Below are positions 1 through 6,130 of a DNA stretch of 11,802 bases, in pieces. A model generated the notes under the pieces. The model had not been told where the DNA came from. It saw only the letters and a list, made by a program, of their open reading frames with translations, and did not search any database. A program made the translations under genes and the position numbers. The first letter of the stretch is position 1; every line of letters starts with the position of its first letter. This DNA is from an uncultured Bacilli bacterium (lineage in GTDB: Bacteria > Bacillota_I > Bacilli_A > RF39 > UBA660), in NCBI GenBank assembly GCA_905235875.1, contig CAJONL010000028.1, positions 1 to 11,802 on the forward strand, given 5' to 3'.

Positions 1-2
1 AA

Positions 3-3000
3 GCTCTAAGTGTAGTTGATTCAATTAAAGCTATGCATAAGAAAACTGGGACAAATTTAGGAAGTGTTAAAGGAGTACAAGAAACTGCTATACCAGCTGC
101 TTATCATTTTGGTTTTGGGCGAGTTAAAGCAAATACAAAAGTAACTTATAAGAATGCTATGACTGCTTCTAAAAAAAGTAGTATTCTTAAGGCTTGGGCT
201 AACTCCAAAGAAACTAGTACAAAAGCTTTAACTTACAAGGCAATAAGTGACGCTAATGTAAGTGCATCTGAATTAAAAAATGGTTATTCAGTTTGTTATG
301 CTAAAATTGGTTTTTATAACGATAATTATATCGATGTTAAAGGTGAGGTTACTGGTTTTAGTAAGAGTGGTTATAATGGCTATAAAAAACTTACACCTAT
401 TATTGCTTTTAATTCAGGTAAATTAAAAGATAATTCAATTATTGGAAGGCCTGGTATTGAAGTAATGGGTGCAAATTGGGTTAAAGTAAAATGGAGTTTT
501 CATAAATCTAAAGGAGATTGTAGTGGTGCTGCTGTTACAGTAAAAGGTAATACAACTTATTGGGATGTTGATGTTCAACAAGGAGTCGCTAATATAGCAA
601 AAACTTCAAAAGGTGTGGCTATACCAACAACTAAGTATGTAAGTAGTAAAAAGAATAATAAATTAAAACTTGCTTCATTTCAAACTAGTTCATGTACACA
701 GTGGACTTATGTTTACGCTAAAGAAAACAAGGATCAAACTGCTACAAATTCAAATTATGCGTTTACTGAAACATTTTCTGGTTCATCAATTGAAAGAATA
801 TATACTTTCTATAGAGCTGCTACAGGTAAAGCATATGGTGGTATAACACATGATTATAAACCTGTAAAACCTGTTACTCCACCTAATCCAACTAAGTCTG
901 TAAATGTGAAAAATGTTACAGAGTCTACTAAGTTTGAATACAGAGTAAAACAAAAAGTGCCTCTACAAGATACTAATAATTATCATCATACATCATTTAT
1001 TATAGAAGATAAATTAAATGATGCAATTGACATGAGTGGTATTACTGCAAGTACAGTAAAAGTTATTCGCCAAGATGGAGGTGCAGTTGTATCTGGAAGT
1101 GGAAAATACTTTACTATTAGTGTTTCAGGAAATACAGTAAAAGCTACTGCTACTGCTGCAGCACTTAAATCTGAAGCATTCTATGGTGAAACTTATGAAC
1201 TTGTAATTCCTGCTAAGATTAAAGCAAATTATGATTTTGCTGCAAAAGGTTATAAAAAAGATAGTGCAGGTAATTTTATAATTCCTAATTCTGGAAGTAC
1301 TAAGATTAATGGTGTTAATAGAAATACTAATACTGTTGAGATATATAAAGCTCCAACTGCTCCAATTGAGGATACTGCAAATAAAAGTTATGCTGAAGAT
1401 ACAGAAGCTGGTAGTGAAGGTTCACCAGTTTCTGAAGGCGATAAAATTAAATATGAAATTAATTATGCTAATGGAGATAAAAATAATAGTGCTAATGTTG
1501 TTGTTACAGATATATTAAGTACTGGACTTGAATTTATTGATAGTGATAGTAGTTATTCTCTTAAGCCTACTAGTGTTACTAAAAATAGTGATGGTACTAC
1601 TACAATTAAGTGGAATACTACATTAGAAAAAGGAGCATCTGGTAAAATTACATATGAAGTTAAAGTTGTTCCTGGCTATATAAATAAAGTTAATAATAAT
1701 GCTAATGTAACAATAGGTAATAGAAGTCATGATTTAAAAACTTTAGAAAATCCAATTTTAAAAGTAGGTAAGGTTATAGTAAGATACTTAGAAGATGGTA
1801 CTAATAAAGAACTTGCAGATGAAGCTCAATTAGAAGGAAATTATGGTGATCCATATAATACAGAAAAGAAGGATATTGAGGGTTATACATTTGTTAAAAG
1901 CACCGATAATACTTCTGGTACGATAAATCAAGATGAAACAGTAGTTGTATATTATTATAAATCTAATATTGCTAATCTTATTGTTCACCATTATATAAAA
2001 GGTACAACAACTAAGGTTGCAGAAGATGAAACTAAGGAATTAAAATATAATGATAGTTATACAACTTCTAAAAAAGATATTCCTAATTATGAATATGATA
2101 GTACTGCAGGAGATCCTGCCTCTGGCACTGCAAGTAAAGATACTATTGAGGTAATATATTACTATAAGCAAAAAGCTGCTCAAGTAATTACTAAGTATTT
2201 AGAAAAAGGAACAAATAAGGAATTACATGAATCAACTGCTAAAGGATATAAATATGGTGATCCTTATGCTACTGAAAGTTTGGATATAGAAAACTACAAT
2301 TTTGATTCAATAAGTGGTGATAAATCTGGTGTAGTTGATAAAGATACAATTGAAGTAATATATTATTATGTAAAAAAAGACAGTAAAATCGATGATAAGA
2401 TTGAAAAAACTGGTACTGATAAGTTAAAGTCAAGTAATGATATTGCAAATTATACTATAACTTATAATGCTAAACTTACTGATTATAAGGGTAATGCAGT
2501 TGTTACTATAATTGACAAGCTTCCTGCAAAAATAAATAAAGATAAATCTGATTTTGATGGTGGAGTTTATAACGAAAGTAGTAATACTATTACTTGGACT
2601 CAAGAGTTTGATAATTACAATTCTAATAGTGATAGTCCTATTTCTATAACAAAAAATATTAAAATATCTTATGCTAATCTTGTTGGAAATGAAAAATTAG
2701 TTAATGAAGTTAGTGGTACTATAAAATTAGATAATAATGAAAGTAAAGTAACTAATGAAAAGATAACTGATGTAGAAATACCTGGAACAGTTATAGTTAA
2801 ATATGTTGATGAAAATAATAAAGAAATAGAATCTAAAGAAACAAATACTGGTTTAGTCGGAAAAGATGTTAGTTTATTTGCTAAAGATATTAAAGGTTAT
2901 ATTTTGATTAAAAAACCTGAATCTGAATTAGTTAAGATTAAAGAAGGTACTACTGAATATGTTTATGTATATCAAAGAATAAAAGTAAATATCATAACAA

Positions 3001-3386
3001 AAGCATTAACTGAAGGTGGAGTAATTATTGGTGATGAAATTGTTGAATATGGAAATGATGAACAAAACCAAGTAATTATGAGAGCTGATACAGGTTATGT
3101 TATTAAAAAAGTGACAATTAATAAAAAGGAATATAAAATAAAAGCTGGCTTAACAGATTTAAAAATTCCTAAGTTTAATAATATGAAAGAGGATAAAATT
3201 ATCGAAGTTTCATTTGAACCTGCTAAGGTTGCTAAGGTAAAACAAAAAGATGTAAGTTTACCAAATACTGATAGTAATATAGCATTGATAACTATAATTT
3301 CTGGAATAGTTCTACTTATAGGTGGTGGATACTTTGTTTGCTATAAGTATAAAATTAATCCATTAGATATTATTAACAGAAAGTAA
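3..3386 (+). CDS. Sortase-anchored MucBP-repeat surface adhesin (5' end outside window)
   Basis: The frame is open from the window edge, so the start and any signal peptide lie upstream; residues below are numbered from the Met at 33. Residues 1-275 are a Ser/Thr/Gly/Lys-rich, probably beta-rich region I do not recognise. A Pro-rich linker (277-287) follows, then a module like the isopeptide-forming domains of Gram-positive pilins (about 290-440), a DUF11-like module (460-548), three tandem MucBP repeats (578-643, 647-712, 716-780), a second DUF11-like module (795-910), a diverged fourth MucBP-like unit (918-982) and a small beta module (983-1063). The C-terminus has LPNTD (1076-1080), a hydrophobic helix (about 1083-1105) and a basic tail, which is a cell-wall sorting signal except that Asp replaces the usual Gly. 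MucBP repeats are known from mucus- and host-surface-binding proteins, so an adhesin role on the outer surface is inferred. No sortase gene is present in the window. Confidence 0.85.
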   Translation, partial: ALSVVDSIKAMHKKTGTNLGSVKGVQETAIPAAYHFGFGRVKANTKVTYKNAMTASKKSSILKAWANSKETSTKALTYKAISDANVSASELKNGYSVCYAKIGFYNDNYIDVKGEVTGFSKSGYNGYKKLTPIIAFNSGKLKDNSIIGRPGIEVMGANWVKVKWSFHKSKGDCSGAAVTVKGNTTYWDVDVQQGVANIAKTSKGVAIPTTKYVSSKKNNKLKLASFQTSSCTQWTYVYAKENKDQTATNSNYAFTETFSGSSIERIYTFYRAATGKAYGGITHDYKPVKPVTPPNPTKSVNVKNVTESTKFEYRVKQKVPLQDTNNYHHTSFIIEDKLNDAIDMSGITASTVKVIRQDGGAVVSGSGKYFTISVSGNTVKATATAAALKSEAFYGETYELVIPAKIKANYDFAAKGYKKDSAGNFIIPNSGSTKINGVNRNTNTVEIYKAPTAPIEDTANKSYAEDTEAGSEGSPVSEGDKIKYEINYANGDKNNSANVVVTDILSTGLEFIDSDSSYSLKPTSVTKNSDGTTTIKWNTTLEKGASGKITYEVKVVPGYINKVNNNANVTIGNRSHDLKTLENPILKVGKVIVRYLEDGTNKELADEAQLEGNYGDPYNTEKKDIEGYTFVKSTDNTSGTINQDETVVVYYYKSNIANLIVHHYIKGTTTKVAEDETKELKYNDSYTTSKKDIPNYEYDSTAGDPASGTASKDTIEVIYYYKQKAAQVITKYLEKGTNKELHESTAKGYKYGDPYATESLDIENYNFDSISGDKSGVVDKDTIEVIYYYVKKDSKIDDKIEKTGTDKLKSSNDIANYTITYNAKLTDYKGNAVVTIIDKLPAKINKDKSDFDGGVYNESSNTITWTQEFDNYNSNSDSPISITKNIKISYANLVGNEKLVNEVSGTIKLDNNESKVTNEKITDVEIPGTVIVKYVDENNKEIESKETNTGLVGKDVSLFAKDIKGYILIKKPESELVKIKEGTTEYVYVYQRIKVNIITKALTEGGVIIGDEIVEYGNDEQNQVIMRADTGYVIKKVTINKKEYKIKAGLTDLKIPKFNNMKEDKIIEVSFEPAKVAKVKQKDVSLPNTDSNIALITIISGIVLLIGGGYFVCYKYKINPLDIINRK
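1764..2372 (+). repeat. Three tandem MucBP-type protein repeats
   Basis: Three consecutive units of about 65 residues within the adhesin share the pattern V-x-Y-L-x-x-G-T-x-K-x-L, then Y-G-D-x-Y, a central D-I-x-x-Y-x-F/Y and a closing E-V-I-Y-Y-Y. The units are diverged at DNA level, so this is an old domain array rather than a recent expansion. A fourth, weaker unit is coded at about 2784-2978. Confidence 0.8.
3258..3272 (+). other. LPNTD cell-wall sorting motif
   Basis: LPNTD lies directly before a hydrophobic stretch (IALITIISGIVLLIGGGYF) and a short Lys/Arg-containing tail, the standard layout of a sortase substrate. The fifth position is Asp instead of Gly. Either the local sortase accepts LPxTD or anchoring is inefficient. 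Confidence 0.7.
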
Positions 3387-3424
3387 TTATTAAATTGTAA
3401 TTATAGTTATAACAAATAGTAATT

Positions 3425-3464
3425 AAAAGATGGAAACCTTGTTTAGGGTTATTCATCTTTTTTT
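3425..3464 (+). terminator. Intrinsic terminator of the adhesin gene
   Basis: AAAAGATG (3425-3432) pairs with CATCTTTT (3454-3461). An inner AACC/GGTT helix follows across a small internal loop, and the T run reaches 3464. It lies about 40 nt after the adhesin stop. Confidence 0.75.
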
Positions 3465-3480
3465 GGTTCTTTGTCATTAA

Positions 3481-3508
3481 TTGTAATTTTATTGTAAATA
3501 CATATAAA
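3481..3508 (+). promoter_or_regulatory. Candidate promoter of the small membrane protein gene
   Basis: TTGTAA (3481-3486), a 16-nt spacer and TATAAA (3503-3508) fall between the upstream terminator and the gene. In DNA this AT-rich such matches arise easily, so this is only plausible. The rest of the gap from 3387 to 3573 holds just this and the terminator. Confidence 0.35.
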
Positions 3509-3573
3509 ATAAAACTAAATCTATTGCCTTTTAAAAATAAATATTTTATATTTAAAATAGAGTAGGTGGTTGT

Positions 3574-3819
3574 ATGAAAAAAATAAATACTAATGAAAAA
3601 GAATTTATTAAATATATAACGTATTCTATATATTTGTTTATATCATTTATAATTATAACAGTTATACAATACTTTTTGGATTTGTCTTTTCCTAGATTTG
3701 TTGGTACTGCTTCATGGAGTTTATTTATTTCAATTAGACTTATTCTAATATCATTATCTGCTATTTTTACATTAGTATATTTTGTATTTTTAATACTTTA
3801 CGCTTTAAAAGATGAATAA
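3574..3819 (+). CDS. Small two-helix membrane protein, function unknown
   Basis: This 81-residue protein starts at ATG 3574, with AGGTGG four bases upstream. It has a polar Lys/Glu-rich N-terminus (1-13), a first membrane helix (about 15-35), a short loop (DLSFPRFVGTASW, 36-48), a second long hydrophobic segment (about 49-77, with Arg55 inside it) and an acidic end, KDE. I recognise no family. It is flanked by terminators on both sides and so is probably transcribed alone. The strong ribosome binding site and clean hydrophobic pattern support a real gene; function cannot be stated. The size and layout are also compatible with a small membrane accessory protein or a toxin-like peptide, but nothing here decides that. 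Confidence 0.7.
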   Translation: MKKINTNEKEFIKYITYSIYLFISFIIITVIQYFLDLSFPRFVGTASWSLFISIRLILISLSAIFTLVYFVFLILYALKDE

Positions 3820-3852
3820 AATTTAATAGATTTCTTTAATTAGTAATGATTT

Positions 3853-3886
3853 AGAGTGAATGTTTTTAATTCATTCTTTTTGTTTT
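3853..3886 (+). terminator. Intrinsic terminator after the small membrane protein gene
   Basis: AGAGTGAAT (3853-3861) pairs with ATTCATTCT (3869-3877) with one G-U pair and a 7-nt loop, followed by a T-rich tail. It separates the small gene from the strong promoter that begins at 3909. Confidence 0.75.
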
Positions 3887-3908
3887 GAAAAATTTATTTT
3901 ACATATAC

Positions 3909-3937
3909 TTGACATTTTTCTATTAATTTGTTATAAT
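3909..3937 (+). promoter_or_regulatory. Consensus sigma-A promoter of the 143-residue protein gene
   Basis: TTGACA (3909-3914), a 17-nt spacer and TATAAT (3932-3937) match the housekeeping consensus at every position. Transcription should start near 3943-3945. The gene behind it is therefore likely to be strongly expressed. Confidence 0.9.
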
Positions 3938-3942
3938 GTTAT

Positions 3943-4010
3943 CACTTATTAAGGAAGGGTAGATTAAATACTCTAGGTTAGTAAGTGTATTTATTAATCG
4001 TTGATAAATA
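3943..4010 (+). promoter_or_regulatory. Two-hairpin structured 5' leader
   Basis: The expected transcript opens directly with two abutting hairpins. Hairpin 1 pairs CACTTATTAA (3943-3952) with TTAGTAAGTG (3978-3987), 10 bp with one G-U. After a 3x3 internal loop (GGA/AGG) it continues as AGGGTA/TACTCT (3956-3961 / 3969-3974) with loop GATTAAA. Hairpin 2 pairs TATTTATTAA (3988-3997) with TTGATAAATA (4001-4010), 10 bp with one G-U and loop TCG. GGGGGA, the ribosome binding site, starts at the next base. I match it to no riboswitch class I know. It could protect the 5' end, present the ribosome binding site, or bind a ligand or protein. Confidence 0.6.
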
Positions 4011-4022
4011 GGGGGAATTAAA

Positions 4023-4454
4023 ATGGAAAATAAAAGGTTGCATTACCACTTTGAATATGTAAATGAAAATGAATTTAGAAAAAAAGAACGTTCAGTTAGA
4101 AAGTATAATATGCTTGCATATAAGAAACTTACTTTTGAATATTATCCTAGTATTAGAGATGGTAATTTTATTGGTAAATTAGTTTCTAAGGATAAGCCTA
4201 ATAATACTGAAACATATGAACTTAAACTTCCAACAGATTCATTATTTGCTAAGGTTCATGGGGAACTTACTTTACATTACATGGTATATCTTAATGAAAG
4301 AGTAGTACTTCTTACAAATATTACTCCTGATTCTATACTTGAAGAAGGACATAGAAGTGAACTTGGTACGTATAAAGGAGTTATGATTTCACAAACTAAT
4401 AGAGAAAAAGATATGTTTAAAGTTAATTTACTAAATGCTATTAAAAATAAATAG
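4023..4454 (+). CDS. Conserved-looking protein of unknown function (143 aa)
   Basis: ATG 4023 follows GGGGGA (4011-4016) at good spacing. The 143-residue product has no signal peptide or membrane segment and is rich in charged and aromatic residues, so it is probably a cytosolic alpha/beta or beta-rich protein. The N-terminal third is basic (ENEFRKKERSVRKYN, 16-30). The middle alternates hydrophobic and polar residues as beta strands do. The end is polar and helical. I recognise no family and see no catalytic motif. A perfect consensus promoter, a structured leader, a strong ribosome binding site and its own terminator suggest high and possibly regulated expression, unusual for a gene without known function. 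Confidence 0.75.
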   Translation: MENKRLHYHFEYVNENEFRKKERSVRKYNMLAYKKLTFEYYPSIRDGNFIGKLVSKDKPNNTETYELKLPTDSLFAKVHGELTLHYMVYLNERVVLLTNITPDSILEEGHRSELGTYKGVMISQTNREKDMFKVNLLNAIKNK

Positions 4455-4471
4455 GTTGTTGCCTATTTTTT
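4449..4471 (+). terminator. Terminator overlapping the stop codon
   Basis: AAATAGG (4449-4455) pairs with CCTATTT (4462-4468) around loop TTGTTG, followed by T's to 4471. The TAG stop (4452-4454) lies in the 5' arm, so terminating ribosomes could interfere with hairpin formation and allow readthrough into the gene starting 16 nt further on. Confidence 0.8.
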
Positions 4472-4486
4472 CTATATGGGGGATTT

Positions 4487-5263
4487 ATGAAGAAAAATAT
4501 AATTATAGTTTTTTTATTATTTATAATTTTAATATTACTTGGAATAATATTTAATATTTTTAGTTTAGGTGTTTATAAGGAAAAAATAATTATTAATAAA
4601 AATTATTATATTGATGAGTTTCCTAAAAAATATGATTTTTCTAGTAAAAGGGTTTTTATCGAAGGTGATAGTATTCAAGCAGGATCTGGTAAGTTTTTAG
4701 AAAAAACATGTTTTTTACTTGATACTAAATATCCGGTCAATAAATCAGTAAGTGGAGCAACTCTTGCTTATAGAAAAGATAGTAATAATACTTTATACCA
4801 TCGAATAATAGAAAATGAGGATTTAGATTTTAAAGAGTTTGATGTAGTTTTAATAGCAGCAGGTATCAATGACTATGACATGAGTATTCCGGTTGGAAAT
4901 TATAATAGTATAAATAAAGATGAATCAAGTGGAGCTTTAAACTTAATTATTAATAAAATTCATGATGATAATAAAAATGCGAAAATTATTATTTTTACTC
5001 CAATGTATAGATTTAAAAATGGTAAAAACCAAGAAATGGTGAAAAATGCTACTGGATTAAGTCTTAAAACATATAGAAATACGTTAAAAAAAGTAGGAGG
5101 TCAGGATAAGTACAAAGAGTTTTTATATGTAATTGATGGTGATAAACTTTCGCATCCTGATGAGTATTTAAATATGACTATAGATGGTCTTCATCCAACA
5201 GAAGAACTCGCTAGTATTATTTCTAAAAGGGCAAGTGTTAAATTAAGTAAATTAGTTTATTGA
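4487..5263 (+). CDS. Membrane-anchored or secreted SGNH/GDSL-family hydrolase
   Basis: This 258-residue protein has one N-terminal hydrophobic helix (about 4-27), so the rest should be outside the membrane. The SGNH blocks are in order: block I GDS with the nucleophile Ser62 (FIEGDSIQAG), block II around Gly90 (SVSGAT), block III GIND with Asn128, and block V DGLH with Asp233 and His236. Serine esterases of this fold remove acyl or acetyl groups from lipids, glycans or cell-wall polymers; the substrate here cannot be told. GGGGGA (4478-4483) is only 3 nt from the ATG. No room for a promoter exists between the preceding terminator and the start, so expression probably comes from readthrough or from a promoter inside the upstream gene. 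An envelope-modifying role is inferred from the anchor. Confidence 0.85.
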   Translation: MKKNIIIVFLLFIILILLGIIFNIFSLGVYKEKIIINKNYYIDEFPKKYDFSSKRVFIEGDSIQAGSGKFLEKTCFLLDTKYPVNKSVSGATLAYRKDSNNTLYHRIIENEDLDFKEFDVVLIAAGINDYDMSIPVGNYNSINKDESSGALNLIINKIHDDNKNAKIIIFTPMYRFKNGKNQEMVKNATGLSLKTYRNTLKKVGGQDKYKEFLYVIDGDKLSHPDEYLNMTIDGLHPTEELASIISKRASVKLSKLVY

Positions 5264-5372
5264 TTATAGCTATTTTACTTTTTATATGTTATTATTTAGT
5301 TATAATAATTGATAATTTATAGTTTTTATTTCAGAATAGTTAAAACAAGAATATATTAATTTTATAAAATGA

Positions 5373-5475
5373 CATATTCTTCATGGTAATAGATCTTTAA
5401 ATCTGATTAATAAAGGATTACATAGAAAAAATTCTAAAGCTAAAATTATTTTTTTACTTTAATGATATATTCTAG
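5373..5475 (+). pseudogene. Decayed fragment of a second SGNH hydrolase gene
   Basis: From 5373 to 5462 a short open frame reads HGNRSLNLINKGLHRKNSKA followed by KIIFLL and a stop. It resembles the helix-strand segment after block III of the intact upstream SGNH protein (GALNLIINKIHDDNKNAKII then IFTP). The DNA also aligns with 4932-5005 apart from a gap and a change in the T run near 5450. Shifting frame at that T run would extend the match to a FTxMxY-like end. No start or catalytic block is visible. The most likely reading is a relic of a tandem or paralogous copy. The rest of the 5264-5500 gap is AT-rich with small inverted repeats (AAGAATAT/ATATTCTT, 5348-5380) and shows nothing else clear. 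Confidence 0.45.
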
Positions 5476-5481
5476 TATATT
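5453..5481 (+). promoter_or_regulatory. Weak candidate promoter for the HAD-zincin pair
   Basis: TTTACT (5453-5458), a 17-nt spacer and TATATT (5476-5481) lie about 30 nt before the HAD start. The -35 box matches only 4 of 6 positions, so this is tentative. Confidence 0.25.
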
Positions 5482-5512
5482 ACAAAAATATTATTAAATT
5501 GTGGTGATATAT

Positions 5513-6112
5513 TTGATAAAAAATATAATATTTGATATGAATGATGTTCTTTTAAAAGGACATGCTTATAGTGTACTTAATTCTTTAAATATAAGTAGCA
5601 GTGATTATAAAATAATAAAAAAGGAATATTTCTCTGATTTTAAAGATTTAGATTTAGGAAATATGACTTTAATAGAGAAATTGAATAGTTCTAATATTCC
5701 AAATAATTTAAAAGAAAAGTATAAAGATTATTTACTTAATTATTATAAATATAGAGAATATAATAAGGAATTATTATATTTAATTAAAGAACTTAAGAAT
5801 AATAATTATAATATATACATATTATCTGATAATAATAAAGAAGCTATTTCTTATTATAAAAGCTTGGATTTATTTAAATATATTGATGGTTGGGTAGTAT
5901 CTTATGAATATAAAACTATGAAAGAAGATAAGATAATATTTAAAATACTTTTAGAAAAATATAAATTAAATTCTAAAGAATGCTTGTATATTGATGATAG
6001 AATTATAAATGTTGATATTGCTAAAAGTCTTGGAATTAAGGCTTTTAAATATAGTTTTTTAAATGATAGTGTTAATGATTTAATAAATAATATTAAAAAA
6101 GAAATTGTTTGA
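5513..6112 (+). CDS. HAD-superfamily hydrolase (subfamily I, YihX-like layout)
   Basis: With a TTG start at 5513, four bases after GGTGAT (5503-5508), the protein is 199 residues and begins MIKNIIFDM as HAD proteins typically do. A GTG at 5501 would add four residues but would consume the ribosome binding site. Motif I is FDMNDV with nucleophile Asp8, motif II is LSD with Ser105, the motif III lysine is probably Lys137 (MKEDKIIF), and motif IV is YIDDRxxNVDIAKSLG with Asp161/Asp162. The helical region between about residues 18 and 80 is the cap. These proteins act on small phosphorylated molecules in the cytosol. At the position two after the nucleophile, where classical phosphatases have Asp, this one has Asn10 with Asp11 next to it. 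The stop is TGA. The next gene starts 18 nt on, so the two are probably co-transcribed. Confidence 0.8.
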   Translation: MIKNIIFDMNDVLLKGHAYSVLNSLNISSSDYKIIKKEYFSDFKDLDLGNMTLIEKLNSSNIPNNLKEKYKDYLLNYYKYREYNKELLYLIKELKNNNYNIYILSDNNKEAISYYKSLDLFKYIDGWVVSYEYKTMKEDKIIFKILLEKYKLNSKECLYIDDRIINVDIAKSLGIKAFKYSFLNDSVNDLINNIKKEIV

Positions 6113-6130
6113 TTATATAAGAGGTGTGTA

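Noticed and set aside
1309..1518. Open frame of 69 codons in another frame of the adhesin gene
   Set aside because: It lies wholly inside the well-supported adhesin frame, has low-complexity Ile/Leu content and no ribosome binding site.
1764..2372. CRISPR-like or DNA-level tandem array
   Set aside because: The periodicity is at protein level only (MucBP domains); the DNA units are diverged and lack identical short repeats with spacers.
3943..4010. Guanidine-II (mini-ykkC) or preQ1 riboswitch
   Set aside because: Two hairpins suggested guanidine-II, but the loops GATTAAA and TCG lack the ACGR motif, and no preQ1-I pseudoknot sequence is present.
5264..5500. Small RNA or tRNA gene in the gap
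   Set aside because: No cloverleaf or GC-richer segment is present; only AT-rich inverted repeats and the SGNH-like fragment are seen.
5200..6130. Mycoplasma-type code (TGA as Trp)
   Set aside because: The SGNH and HAD frames end at TGA where the proteins naturally finish, and Trp is encoded by TGG throughout.
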